In this document: positions 1 through 7,540 of the stretch, piece by piece
How the letters are laid out: every line of letters starts with the position of its first letter
How positions within the stretch are numbered: the stretch's first letter is position 1
Source of the DNA: CAZYHS01 sp964647545
GTDB lineage: Bacteria; UBA10199; GCA-002796325; 1-14-0-20-49-13
DNA length: 64,000 nucleotides
Direction: 5' to 3'
NCBI GenBank assembly: GCA_964647545.1
Contig: CAZYHS010000008.1
Span: forward strand, 4,156-68,155
Notes under the pieces: generated by a model
What the model saw: only the letters and a program-made list of their open reading frames with translations
What the model was told of the DNA's origin: nothing
Databases searched by the model: none
Translations under genes and position numbers: made by a program

Positions 1-642
1 GCCAGATAAAAGTTCATGGGCCTTCAGCAGCGAAATCGGCTTTGTTTTCGATTTCATAATATTGGGAAGCGACGGATACCTCGGCACGTTAAGCCCCTTC
101 TCACACGAAACAACGCAAGGGAGTTCAGCCTCGATAACCTCCCGTTCTCCCGCACCGACACTTTTTTCGACCAAGCAGCCCGCTCCAAAACTCAGGAACT
201 CGAATTTTTCCGCGGGGCCGGCATAGTTCATTTTGCAAAACTCGGCGACGAACTGCGGCATTGCCGACAGGTCGTCATCGCACGATTGTTTTCCGGCAAA
301 GACAATGTCGAATTTTTCATCCAAAATAACGCGCGACAGAATTTTCGCCGCGGCAAAAAGGTCCAAAAAAGATTCCCCGCTATCGATCAACACTCCTCTG
401 TCGGCTCCCATCGCCAAGGCCCCGCGAACAACCTCCACCGAACTCGGCGTGCCTAAAGTAACTGCCACGACCTCAGCTTGCGATATCTTCTCGCGAAGCT
501 TTAGCGCCTCTTCGACGGCGTATTCGTCGAACGGATTAATCACTCGTTTAACACCCTCTTCGGCAAGGCTTTTGCCGTCAGTATTAACGGCAAGTTGTGA
601 CTCCGAGTCGGGCACCTGTTTGATAAGAACACAAATTTTCAC
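1..642 (-). CDS. etfB: Electron transfer flavoprotein beta subunit, C-terminus cut by window edge
   Basis: The minus strand is open from a GTG at 642 to the window edge (214 codons). The protein starts MKICVLIKQVPDSES, then shows VINPFDEYAVEEALKLRE and, near residue 100, IVFAGKQSCDDD, the nucleotide-binding region of EtfB. Near the edge it has LNVPRYPSLPNIMKSKTKPI, which matches the EtfB family signature. EtfB is the AMP-binding partner of EtfA and passes electrons from acyl-CoA and other dehydrogenases to the quinone pool. GGAGAG lies just upstream of the GTG and supports that start. EtfB is usually about 250 residues, so some 35 are missing; etfA would be expected beyond position 1. Confidence 0.9.
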   Translation of the reverse strand, partial: MKICVLIKQVPDSESQLAVNTDGKSLAEEGVKRVINPFDEYAVEEALKLREKISQAEVVAVTLGTPSSVEVVRGALAMGADRGVLIDSGESFLDLFAAAKILSRVILDEKFDIVFAGKQSCDDDLSAMPQFVAEFCKMNYAGPAEKFEFLSFGAGCLVEKSVGAGEREVIEAELPCVVSCEKGLNVPRYPSLPNIMKSKTKPISLLKAHELLSG

Positions 643-808
643 GTCAGCTCTCCGGTTATTTAAAATCACCAAATGCGCCAACCAACTAGTTCAGCCCATC
701 TGCTATTACAACCACTTTTTCCTTGCGGAGGCCAAAAATTTCGTATAGCGGTGGCACCATTATTTTTTTAGTAACACCCCAACAAACAAACGGAGGAAAC
801 GACAGATC

Positions 809-2131
809 ATGAAGAAAATCACGTCCGCAGTAATTTGCCTGACATTGCTGGCACTATCGGGAGTATCGATAGCTGCTTCAAATGACGACCTCTCCAAAAG
901 GTTTGAAGAGCTCGAAAAAAGAATGAACAAGTTCGAACAGACGACAACCGAACACATTGAGGAACACGACAAAAAGATCTCGACGTTCGATTCCAAACTT
1001 ACTCAAATCGACGGCGAAATTCTGCATAGACAAAAAGGTGTACAGTCGATCGAATTCGCGGGAATTCAAATGAGCGTCGGCGGCACCTTCGTGCTGCAGG
1101 GAGCTCACAACATAAATTCGGCGACCTCCGACGGGCGAAACGCAATCAGCCCGTCGTTCTCGGCCGACGTGGCGTTTGAAAGAAAGATAGAGCAGATCGG
1201 CGCAGATATGTTCCTGCACCTTGAAGGAGGCCAAGGAACGGGGGTCGAAAACGACCTAGTGGTATTTTCGAACGTCAACCGCGACGCTGACGACGACTTG
1301 AACGTGCGGCTCACCGAGCTTTGGTATGAACAGACATTGTTTAGCGAGCGGCTGGCGATCACTTTCGGCAAGCTAGATCCAACGGTCTATTTTGACACGA
1401 ACGACGCGGCAAACGACGAAACTACGCAGTTCCTCGCCAGAATTTTCCGCAACAATCCGGCCATCGCCTTCCCCGACAACACCTTCGGCGCAAGGATCGC
1501 AATCTTACCGGCAGAATGGTTCGAAGCAAGCTATGGAGTTTTCGACGCAAATGCCGACTGGCGTGATGTTGACGGAAAACTTTTTCACGCCGGACAAGTC
1601 GAGTTTAAGCCGAATCTCTTCGGAAAACACGGCCACTATCGTTTTATGGTCTGGGCAAACACGAGCGACCACACAAAGTGGAACAATCCTGCGTCAACCA
1701 ACAACACGACCTACGGCCTCGCTTTAAGCTTCGACCAGAAGATAATCGACGAATTGACACTCTTCGCCAGATACGGCTGGCAAAACCCAAACCTCTACAA
1801 TCCAACGGTCACGACCGTTGACGGCGACAATTTCTCTATCGCCCAGTCGTGGAGCGGCGGTCTGTCTCTTTCCGGCGCCCTTTGGGGACGGGAGAACGAC
1901 ACGCTGGCCGCGGCTGTCGGTCAGGTGATTCCGTCAAGCGGTTATAAAAACGCGACCGGCCTGAACGCAAAAAATGAAGAGCACGTTGAACTCTATTACA
2001 ACATTTACATCAACAAGCATCTTGCTCTCACGCCCGAGTTTCAGATGGTAGTTCATCCATTCGGCGGCGACGCGGCCAAGAACAGAGGGACGGTTTACGT
2101 CGGCGGCCTGAGAGCCCAACTCGATTTCTAA
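809..2131 (+). CDS. OprB-like outer-membrane porin upstream of metal importer
   Basis: 440 residues. A signal peptide (about 1-22, ending SIAA) is followed by a predicted coiled coil at about 25-70 (SKRFEELEKRMNKFEQ), and the rest alternates like a beta-barrel and ends in phenylalanine (AQLDF), as outer-membrane proteins do. The middle carries the carbohydrate-selective porin pattern: LTELWYEQ, FGKLDPTVYFDTND, FLARIFRNNPAIAFPD. An N-terminal coiled coil before the barrel is common in such porins and may form a trimer stalk. RBS GGAGG at 800-804. It lies 24 bases before cbiM on the same strand, so it may be the outer-membrane entry for the metal or a chelate. That role is inferred; the family name suggests sugars. 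Confidence 0.75.
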   Translation: MKKITSAVICLTLLALSGVSIAASNDDLSKRFEELEKRMNKFEQTTTEHIEEHDKKISTFDSKLTQIDGEILHRQKGVQSIEFAGIQMSVGGTFVLQGAHNINSATSDGRNAISPSFSADVAFERKIEQIGADMFLHLEGGQGTGVENDLVVFSNVNRDADDDLNVRLTELWYEQTLFSERLAITFGKLDPTVYFDTNDAANDETTQFLARIFRNNPAIAFPDNTFGARIAILPAEWFEASYGVFDANADWRDVDGKLFHAGQVEFKPNLFGKHGHYRFMVWANTSDHTKWNNPASTNNTTYGLALSFDQKIIDELTLFARYGWQNPNLYNPTVTTVDGDNFSIAQSWSGGLSLSGALWGRENDTLAAAVGQVIPSSGYKNATGLNAKNEEHVELYYNIYINKHLALTPEFQMVVHPFGGDAAKNRGTVYVGGLRAQLDF

Positions 2132-2155
2132 CCAACAATTAAAAAGGAGAAAGTT

Positions 2156-2803
2156 ATGCACATTCCGGACGGATTTTTGAACGTGACAACTTGGGGAGGC
2201 ACTTGGGCCCTTTCGGCGGCGGGGCTCGGCTTTGCCGCAAAACGCGCCGCGGTCTCAATGAAGGAAAAGATCGTCCCGATGATGGGAGTGACTTCCGCCT
2301 TCATCTTCGCCGCGCAGATGCTTAATTTTCCGGTTGCAGGCGGAACAAGCGGACACCTGCTTGGAGGAGTTTTGGCGGCTGTGCTTCTTGGCCCTGCGGC
2401 CGCAAGCATCGTCTTGGCGGTCGTGCTCATCGTGCAGGCGCTTGTCTTTCAGGACGGCGGCATCACGGCTCTTGGCGCCAACATTTTCAACATGTCGTTC
2501 GTTGGTACGCTGGGTGGCTGGCTCATTTTTAAACTCATTTCAAAAATATTTAAAAAAGAGAATCTGTTTGCAGTAGCATTTGCGGCTTGGGCGTCGGTTA
2601 TGCTCGCAAGTTTCGCTTGCGCAGTCGAACTTGCCTTCTCCGGCACGGTGCCGTTCGCGATTGTTGCGCCGGCGATGCTCAGTGTTCATGCGCTAATCGG
2701 CATCGGCGAGGCGCTCATAACAGTTGCGGTCGTGGCCTTTGTTAAAAAAGCACGTCCCGACCTTGTGGCAGGTTTTGCAAAGAACGAAGGAGAACAAATA
2801 TGA
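2156..2803 (+). CDS. cbiM: CbiM/NikM substrate-binding membrane subunit of ECF cobalt/nickel transporter
   Basis: 215 residues, 6-7 hydrophobic segments. The N-terminus is MHIPDGFL, the family hallmark in which the free amino group, His2 and nearby residues bind Co(II) or Ni(II); a second conserved histidine lies in GGTSGHLLGG near residue 62. CbiM is the S component of group I ECF transporters and works with the T component and ATPase encoded just downstream. Start ATG 2156 is fixed by the MHIPDG motif and an AAGGAG upstream. It overlaps the next gene by 4 bases (ATGA), so the genes are translationally coupled. Cobalt and nickel cannot be told apart from sequence. Confidence 0.95.
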   Translation: MHIPDGFLNVTTWGGTWALSAAGLGFAAKRAAVSMKEKIVPMMGVTSAFIFAAQMLNFPVAGGTSGHLLGGVLAAVLLGPAAASIVLAVVLIVQALVFQDGGITALGANIFNMSFVGTLGGWLIFKLISKIFKKENLFAVAFAAWASVMLASFACAVELAFSGTVPFAIVAPAMLSVHALIGIGEALITVAVVAFVKKARPDLVAGFAKNEGEQI

Positions 2804-3090
2804 AAAAACGGGATATCCTCATCGGCCTTGCTATTGCCGTCCTTGTGGCCTTGGCCCTCTCCCCTTTTGCATCGAGCTTTCCCGACGGACTTGAAAAGGT
2901 CGCCGAAGAGCTCAATTTCATAGAAAAAGGCGAAGGCGAACCGATTGTAAAATCGCCGATCCCTGACTACACGATGCCGAACGTAAAAAATGAAAAGCTT
3001 GCAACTTCGGCCGCGGGTGTTCTAGGAACTGTCGGCGTCTTTGGAGCCGCTTACGCGATTGCAACACTCCTCAGGCGCAAAAAGGATTAA
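2800..3090 (+). CDS. PDGLE-domain small subunit (CbiN/NikN-like) of metal transporter
   Basis: 96 residues with two membrane segments (about 8-26 and 70-88). Between them lies FPDGLEKVAEEL, the motif that names the PDGLE domain, and SPIPDYTMPNV, also typical. PDGLE proteins replace or resemble CbiN/NikN in cobalt/nickel ECF systems and help load the metal onto CbiM. The gene overlaps cbiM by 4 bases and its stop overlaps the cbiQ start by 1 base (TAATG), so the four-gene unit is tightly coupled. Confidence 0.88.
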   Translation: MKKRDILIGLAIAVLVALALSPFASSFPDGLEKVAEELNFIEKGEGEPIVKSPIPDYTMPNVKNEKLATSAAGVLGTVGVFGAAYAIATLLRRKKD

Positions 3091-3827
3091 TGCACCACCA
3101 TTTTATAGATCAACATAGCGGCGGCGAAGGTTTTTACAAACGGCTAGATCCGGCTGTAAAGACTATCGCCGCCCTTATTTTTATCATCGCCGTCGCAACG
3201 ACGCCGTCGGGGGCTTTCACGACATTGACGGGATTTGTCGCATTGATATTTTTCATAAGTATTTTGTCGAGAATTCCCGCCCTCTTCATCGCCAAAAGGC
3301 TCCTTGTAATAATGCCGTTCGTTTTTTTTATCGGGCTCTCGCTTGCCTTCGCGGCGCCGAACTTTCGGGACGGTTTGCAAACGGCCGCAATGCTCTTCTG
3401 CAAAGCGCTTTTGTGCGGATGCATGACCCTGCTGCTTGTCACGACCACCCATTTTGAATCGCTTCTAAAAGGTTTCGAACGATTGAGAGTTCCTCAGCTT
3501 ATCGTAATGACGATATCGTTCATGTACCGATACATTTTCATTTTGAGCGACCAGATAATGACCGCTCGAAGAGCCAAAGAATCGCGCGCTCCAAAGATGA
3601 GCAATCTAAAGAACGCAAAGGTCTTGGCCAATATTCTCGGCAGCGTTTTTTTAAGAACGTTCGAACGCGGCGAAGAGGTCTATATGGCGATGTGCGCACG
3701 GGGTTTCACCGGCAGGATACGCACCATCGACCCGCCTCAAATAACCGTCAGGGACGTCGTCACGGGCCTAACACTTGCCGCGGCGCCGGTAATAATAAGG
3801 ATTTTGGGAGTTGCATATGGAAAATAG
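3090..3827 (+). CDS. cbiQ: CbiQ, energy-coupling T component of ECF transporter
   Basis: 245 residues, 5-6 hydrophobic segments, starting MHHHFIDQHSGGEGF, the usual CbiQ opening. The cytoplasmic coupling region shows RAKESRAP and MCARGFTGR, the two Ala-Arg-Gly-type helices by which T components contact the ATPase. CbiQ links CbiM to CbiO and drives metal uptake across the inner membrane. The ATG shares one base with the preceding stop, and the 3' end overlaps cbiO by 11 bases. Confidence 0.93.
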   Translation: MHHHFIDQHSGGEGFYKRLDPAVKTIAALIFIIAVATTPSGAFTTLTGFVALIFFISILSRIPALFIAKRLLVIMPFVFFIGLSLAFAAPNFRDGLQTAAMLFCKALLCGCMTLLLVTTTHFESLLKGFERLRVPQLIVMTISFMYRYIFILSDQIMTARRAKESRAPKMSNLKNAKVLANILGSVFLRTFERGEEVYMAMCARGFTGRIRTIDPPQITVRDVVTGLTLAAAPVIIRILGVAYGK

Positions 3828-4524
3828 ACCTGCGATCGAGATATCCAACCTAAGCTACAGCTATCCCGACGGGAAAATGGCGCTGGAAGGCGTTTCTCTT
3901 ACCATACGCGAAGGCGAATCGGTCGCCCTTATCGGAGCCAACGGCGCCGGCAAATCGACTCTTTTACTCCATTTGAACTCGATATTTAACGGCGGCCCCG
4001 CCGTTAAAATAATGGGAATGGAATCGGCCGAAAATAATATCGCCGCAATACGCAAGGCGGTCGGACTTGTCTTTCAGGACCCCGACTCGCAATTGTTCAT
4101 GCCGACACTTTTTGACGACGTCGCTTTCGGCCCGATAAATATGAAAATGCCCCACATCGCCGTCGATGCCGCAGTCAAGACCGCTCTCGACCGAGTCGAT
4201 CTTGCAGGATACGAAACCCGCAACAGCCATCATTTAAGCTTCGGCGAAAAAAAACGCGCAAGTCTTGCCACCGTTCTTTCAATGGATGCAAAGATCCTCG
4301 CGCTTGACGAACCAAGCGCAAACCTCGACCCGCGCCACCGCAGAGAACTGATCGCCCTGCTGAAAGAACTAAAGCAGACGAAGGTGATAGCGACTCACGA
4401 CATTGACATGGTCGAAAAGGTCTGCGAAAGGGTCGTGCTGATGAAAAAAGGTAAAATAGTCGCCGACGGAAAAACCGGCGAAATAATATCTGACTTGGCT
4501 TTGCTGGAAACCAACGGGCTCTAA
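3817..4524 (+). CDS. cbiO: CbiO, ATPase of ECF cobalt/nickel transporter
   Basis: 236 residues with a complete ABC ATPase set: Walker A GANGAGKST, Q-loop VFQDPDSQLF, signature LSFGEKKRA, Walker B ILALDEPSANLD, and switch histidine VIATHD. FQDPDSQLF is typical of ECF-type ATPases. ATG 3817 is preferred over the in-frame TTG 3811 because GGGAG lies 6 bases upstream of the ATG. It is the last gene of the porin-cbiM-PDGLE-cbiQ-cbiO run and is followed convergently by the histidine kinase. No B12 riboswitch or NikR-type operator was recognised upstream of the run, so its regulation is unknown. Confidence 0.95.
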   Translation: MENRPAIEISNLSYSYPDGKMALEGVSLTIREGESVALIGANGAGKSTLLLHLNSIFNGGPAVKIMGMESAENNIAAIRKAVGLVFQDPDSQLFMPTLFDDVAFGPINMKMPHIAVDAAVKTALDRVDLAGYETRNSHHLSFGEKKRASLATVLSMDAKILALDEPSANLDPRHRRELIALLKELKQTKVIATHDIDMVEKVCERVVLMKKGKIVADGKTGEIISDLALLETNGL

Positions 4525-4540
4525 ATTAAGACTCAAACTG

Positions 4541-6430
4541 TCACTCTTCGTGACCGCCGATCTTTTCCTGACACGCTGGGATAGTAAATCTGAAGACCGT
4601 CCCCTTTCCGTATTCGCTTTCGACCGACAATTTTCCCCCGTGCAATTCGATGAACTGCTTGGCAAGCGCAAGGCCGAGTCCGGTCCCTTCGTAGCTGCGG
4701 GTAAGGCTCGAATCGGCCTGCGAGAAGACGTCGAAGATCTTGGCGAGGTCCTCCTGCTTGATGCCGATGCCGCTGTCGGAGACGCTGACAAAAAAATCTT
4801 CGCCTAAATTGTAAGCGTCGAGAACAATCTTTCCCCCTTCGGGGGTGAATTTGATCGCGTTCGACAAAAGATTTAAGACCGCCTGTTGAATTCGGCGCTG
4901 ATCGGCTTCAAGAGGTGGCATCTCGTCGGCTATCCTGAGCTCGAAGTGATGTTTTTTCCTTTTTATTAGCGACGATATGGTGTGGCTTGTCCCTTCGAGC
5001 AACTCGCCGAGATCGAACATGCTCAAATTAAGCTTCATTTTTCCGGAATCGATTTTTGCAAGGTCAAGCAGGTTGTTTATCATTTCCAGCAGAGTGGAAC
5101 CGTTATTGAGAACTTCTCTTACGGAATCTTTCTGCTCGGAATTAAGCTCTCCCATAATGCCTTCCATCATAAGTTCCGAAAAACCTATGATCGCCGTCAA
5201 AGGGGTTCTTAGCTCGTGGCTCATGGTCGCAAGGAACTCGCCCTTCACTCGACTGGCCTCTTGCAGCTCCGCATTTTTCTTTCTGAGCTCGGCGATAAGC
5301 TGCGCGGTCTGAATGGCCATCGCCGCCTGATTCGCAAAGGATTCCAGAGTATCGACCGTTCGTTCGTTGAAATAATTTTGCGTAGAAAAACCCAAGAGAG
5401 CGCCGATGACTATGCCTTCGGCGACGAGAGGCACCGCCACCGCCTTGCGCAAACCGAACTCGGCTTGCAGTTTGGAGACTGTTTGGGCATGTATCTCGGG
5501 GCGTACCCCCACGATAAGATCGGAAATGTCCTTTCTGAAGATTATCTGGTTTTGTCTTATCGACCTAAAAGCCGAGTTTTCAAGAACGTCGGCCGGCAGC
5601 TCGACCTTTGCCAGAGGAAAACGGATCATCTCTTCAAGCCTTGTGACGATCGGATTTGACAGAGGAGGATAACATCGTATCACATTTGAGCGTTTGTCAA
5701 AAAGCATGAGCAGCGCGAGCTTAAAGTCGAGCCCCTGCATGACCCCGAGCATAACCTGCTCAAGGATTACCTCAAGCTTGGTCATGCTTCTGACCGTGTT
5801 GCTCATTTTATGAAGAGCCGTCAGTTCTTTATTGCGGGCCTCCAGCAGCCGTTCTCTGACTTGCGTAAAATGATGGGCGATCTTCGTGGTATAAACGGCG
5901 AAAACAAGAAAAAGCAAAAGCAGCAAAGGATGAAAAAATTCGGAATTCACCGCCGGAGAGACCATGCCGTCCATTGCGACAAGCAAAGGTGGAATAATAT
6001 CGGCTCGGCAGAGCAAAGTAAAAATACCGTACACCAAGGCGGAAACTAAGCCGACAAAGGCGGCAACGCGGTGGTTGTACAACATGCCGGCGGTTATCGC
6101 GTAAAAAATATAGACGGTGAAATATGTGCTTTGAGGCCCACCCGTAAGATAGACGATCGCAGTCATTGAAATCGAATCTGCCACGACCTCGGCCACCATT
6201 GAAGGGATGACCAGCTTTTGCCGGAATAAATTATAGTGGCAGATCGCCGTCACAAAAAAGCACGCGCTGATAATAACGGCGACATGGCGCGTCTCTTCCA
6301 TCCAGTCCTTCATGAAAAAGGCGTAAAGGACCCAAAATAAAATAAATATCGCAAGACGGAATTTTACCGTAAAAAGATGACGGCCGCGATATTCAGGATA
6401 AGCGACTTCTTTAAGCGCCTTTAATGGCAT
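4541..6430 (-). CDS. Orphan membrane sensor histidine kinase with GAF domain
   Basis: 629 residues from ATG 6430. About six hydrophobic segments lie at 24-190, then a GAF-like domain at about 210-385, a HisKA domain with H-box FLATMSHELRTPLTAIIGF near 405, and an HATPase domain with N-box LLSNAIKF, G1 VSDSGIGI and G2 GTGLGLALAKQF. It should autophosphorylate the H-box histidine. The ligand cannot be read; the polytopic N-terminus has no long periplasmic loop, which suggests membrane-embedded or cytoplasmic sensing. An in-frame ATG exists at 6484, but AAGGGG lies 7 bases before ATG 6430, so the shorter start is chosen. No response regulator lies nearby. Confidence 0.9.
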   Translation of the reverse strand: MPLKALKEVAYPEYRGRHLFTVKFRLAIFILFWVLYAFFMKDWMEETRHVAVIISACFFVTAICHYNLFRQKLVIPSMVAEVVADSISMTAIVYLTGGPQSTYFTVYIFYAITAGMLYNHRVAAFVGLVSALVYGIFTLLCRADIIPPLLVAMDGMVSPAVNSEFFHPLLLLLFLVFAVYTTKIAHHFTQVRERLLEARNKELTALHKMSNTVRSMTKLEVILEQVMLGVMQGLDFKLALLMLFDKRSNVIRCYPPLSNPIVTRLEEMIRFPLAKVELPADVLENSAFRSIRQNQIIFRKDISDLIVGVRPEIHAQTVSKLQAEFGLRKAVAVPLVAEGIVIGALLGFSTQNYFNERTVDTLESFANQAAMAIQTAQLIAELRKKNAELQEASRVKGEFLATMSHELRTPLTAIIGFSELMMEGIMGELNSEQKDSVREVLNNGSTLLEMINNLLDLAKIDSGKMKLNLSMFDLGELLEGTSHTISSLIKRKKHHFELRIADEMPPLEADQRRIQQAVLNLLSNAIKFTPEGGKIVLDAYNLGEDFFVSVSDSGIGIKQEDLAKIFDVFSQADSSLTRSYEGTGLGLALAKQFIELHGGKLSVESEYGKGTVFRFTIPACQEKIGGHEE

Positions 6431-6520
6431 TTGATAACCCCTTGTAACTTCATGGGAAAATATCACATCTAAGTTAAATGTCAAATTTTGGGCCTGTGAG
6501 AGTTAAACATTTATAACCCC

Positions 6521-6550
6521 TTGACTTAGCTGGACCTTTGTGGATATAAG
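6521..6550 (+). promoter_or_regulatory. Sigma-70-type promoter for rpoZ
   Basis: TTGACT at 6521-6526 and TATAAG at 6545-6550 are separated by 18 bases and differ from consensus by one base each. Transcription would start near 6557 and give a leader of about 57 bases before rpoZ. It could also drive the tRNA-Leu gene, since no terminator is visible after rpoZ. Confidence 0.5.
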
Positions 6551-6613
6551 GCCCATCGCTTTTTTAACGTTAAATGTGCCGCCGCATCAACTTTACCGGC
6601 ATGGAGGTTTTAA

Positions 6614-6835
6614 ATGGCAAGAGTCACCGTAGAAGATTGTTTAGAGCACTTGGAGAACCGTTTTGCGCTGGTCTATGTTACTTCAAAACGCGCGAAAATG
6701 CTCATGAAGGGGTCGGCCCCTCTTTTCAAGTGCGATAATAAAGAGATCGTTACCGCTTTGCGTGAGATTTCGTCGGGAGCGGTAAAAGGGGTTGAGGTTA
6801 AGCAGGAAAAAGCCCCCAAGGGAAAGAAGCACTAG
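6614..6835 (+). CDS. rpoZ: RNA polymerase omega subunit
   Basis: 73 residues. MARVTVEDCLEHLENRFALV followed by ASKRAK-like VTSKRAKMLMKG and EIVTALREISSG is the RpoZ pattern; omega binds and stabilises the beta' subunit. Length is normal for the family (70-90). The start is supported by GGAGG at 6603-6607. The neighbours on both sides (kinase, tRNA) are unrelated; in many bacteria rpoZ sits by gmk or spoT, which are not here. Confidence 0.93.
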   Translation: MARVTVEDCLEHLENRFALVYVTSKRAKMLMKGSAPLFKCDNKEIVTALREISSGAVKGVEVKQEKAPKGKKH

Positions 6836-6857
6836 TTCTTTAGAAATTAATGCAGTT

Positions 6858-6940
6858 GCCGGAGTGGTGAAATGGCAGACGCGCGGGACTCAAAATCCCG
6901 TATCCTCACGGATGTGTGGGTTCGACTCCCACCTCCGGCA
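6858..6940 (+). tRNA. tRNA-Leu (anticodon CAA)
   Basis: Acceptor arms GCCGGAG (6858-6864) and CTCCGGC (6933-6939) pair fully and the discriminator is A. The anticodon arm is CGGGA-CTCAAAA-TCCCG, giving CAA, which reads UUG. A long variable arm marks it as class II. The 3' CCA is not encoded. It begins 22 bases after rpoZ. Confidence 0.96.
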
Positions 6941-6948
6941 CAACATTC

Positions 6949-7118
6949 TTGGCTTGGCGGGCATGGATGTGCACGCCAATGCCTAAGAATGTTGGGTCCT
7001 GTAAGCATAAGCGAAACAGGACACAAATAAATGTTTGATTGGCTTGGCGGGCATGGATGTGCACGCCAATGCCTAAGAATGTTGGGTCCTGTAAGCATAA
7101 GCGAAACAGGACACAAAT
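6949..7118 (+). repeat. Two tandem copies of an 80-base double-hairpin repeat
   Basis: An 80-base unit occurs at 6949-7028 and again at 7039-7118 (period 90) with no difference I can see. Each copy holds two inverted repeats: TTGGCG...CGCCAA around a 14-base loop, and GTCCTGT...ACAGGAC around a 13-base loop. In copy 1 the first stem extends outward through GGC/GCC to AACATTCTT/AAGAATGTT; copy 2 has a different left flank and lacks this. It lies directly behind tRNA-Leu. The core TGGCGGGCA recurs on the other strand in the hairpin inserted at 62030-62067. It may be a small palindromic repeat element; no coding function is evident. Confidence 0.85.
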
Positions 7119-7181
7119 TGAAAACTAAACCGTGCCACCCGCGAACGAGCGACTGGTTCATTCAGCGCGAGTGAGAGGGGC

Positions 7182-7227
7182 ATGGGGGGAAACGGCGAGA
7201 CTTTGAGACGGTCGTTCCCCCCATTTT
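7182..7227 (+). terminator. Possible intrinsic terminator behind the repeat
   Basis: ATGGGGGGAA (7182-7191) pairs perfectly with TTCCCCCCAT (7215-7224) and a short T run follows. The loop of 23 bases is long and the T run is only four, so it may be another structured element rather than a terminator. The stretch 7119-7181 before it shows nothing I recognise. Confidence 0.35.
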
Positions 7228-7230
7228 AAT

Positions 7231-7266
7231 GCCGACGTAGCTCAGTTGGTAGAGCACAAGCATTCG
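7231..7266 (+). pseudogene. Broken 5' half copy of tRNA-Thr
   Basis: The first 26 bases (through the D arm) are identical to the start of the intact tRNA-Thr at 7408. The match then continues imperfectly to GCATTCG at the anticodon loop and stops. No matching 3' half follows before the complete tRNA begins. It is a partial duplication, or the left edge of something inserted at the tRNA. Confidence 0.8.
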
Positions 7267-7407
7267 CACGCCGTTGTTATTGCAGCGGGCGTGTCTTAGA
7301 TGCACGGTGCAATTACAACGGTGGGCCCCTGGAGTGCCAGTCGATTTATCGACTGGCGTTTACGTAAGGGAAGCATGCATTGGCAACTTAATAGAGAAAA
7401 GTAATAC
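7267..7407 (+). other. Highly structured non-coding insert between tRNA-Thr half and intact tRNA-Thr
   Basis: This 141-base stretch has two strong inverted repeats. CCGTTGTTATTGCA (7271-7284) pairs with TGCAATTACAACGG (7308-7321) over 14 positions with one mismatch. GCCAGTCGAT and ATCGACTGGC (7336-7357) pair perfectly. It carries no credible open reading frame, and I do not recognise the conserved core of a group I or II intron. It may be a mobile-element scar, an unrecognised structured RNA, or a decayed tRNA-linked element. Confidence 0.6.
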
Positions 7408-7480
7408 GCCGACGTAGCTCAGTTGGTAGAGCAGCGCATTCGTAATGCGCGGGTCGGAGGTTCGAATCCTCTCGTCGGCT
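7408..7480 (+). tRNA. tRNA-Thr (anticodon CGU)
   Basis: 73 bases. GCCGACG pairs with CGTCGGC, the D arm is GCTC...GAGC, and the anticodon arm GCGCA-TTCGTAA-TGCGC gives CGU, reading ACG. The T arm is GGAGG-TTCGAAT-CCTCT and the discriminator is U. CCA is not encoded. A strong terminator follows within 5 bases. Confidence 0.96.
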
Positions 7481-7484
7481 CATA

Positions 7485-7521
7485 AAAAAAGCCTTTGAAC
7501 TTTCGGTTCAAAGGCTTTTTT
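7485..7521. terminator. Bidirectional intrinsic terminator
   Basis: GCCTTTGAAC (7491-7500) and GTTCAAAGGC (7506-7515) form a perfect 10-base stem with a 5-base loop, flanked by A and T tracts. It ends tRNA-Thr transcription on the plus strand and can also end the radical SAM gene from the minus strand. Confidence 0.88.
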
Positions 7522-7540
7522 ATTTTCACCGGCCTGCACT

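Noticed and set aside
643..808. B12 or nickel-responsive element upstream of the porin and cbi genes
   Set aside because: I looked for a cobalamin riboswitch box and for a NikR-type inverted repeat; only the short GGTGGCACC palindrome was found, which is not diagnostic.
6847..7161. Open frame across the hairpin repeat (minus strand)
   Set aside because: It is a translation of the tandem repeat and tRNA-Leu; it repeats the same segment and has no RBS.
7267..7407. Group I intron in tRNA-Thr
   Set aside because: No intron core was recognised and no 3' half of the interrupted tRNA follows; the intact tRNA is a separate full copy.
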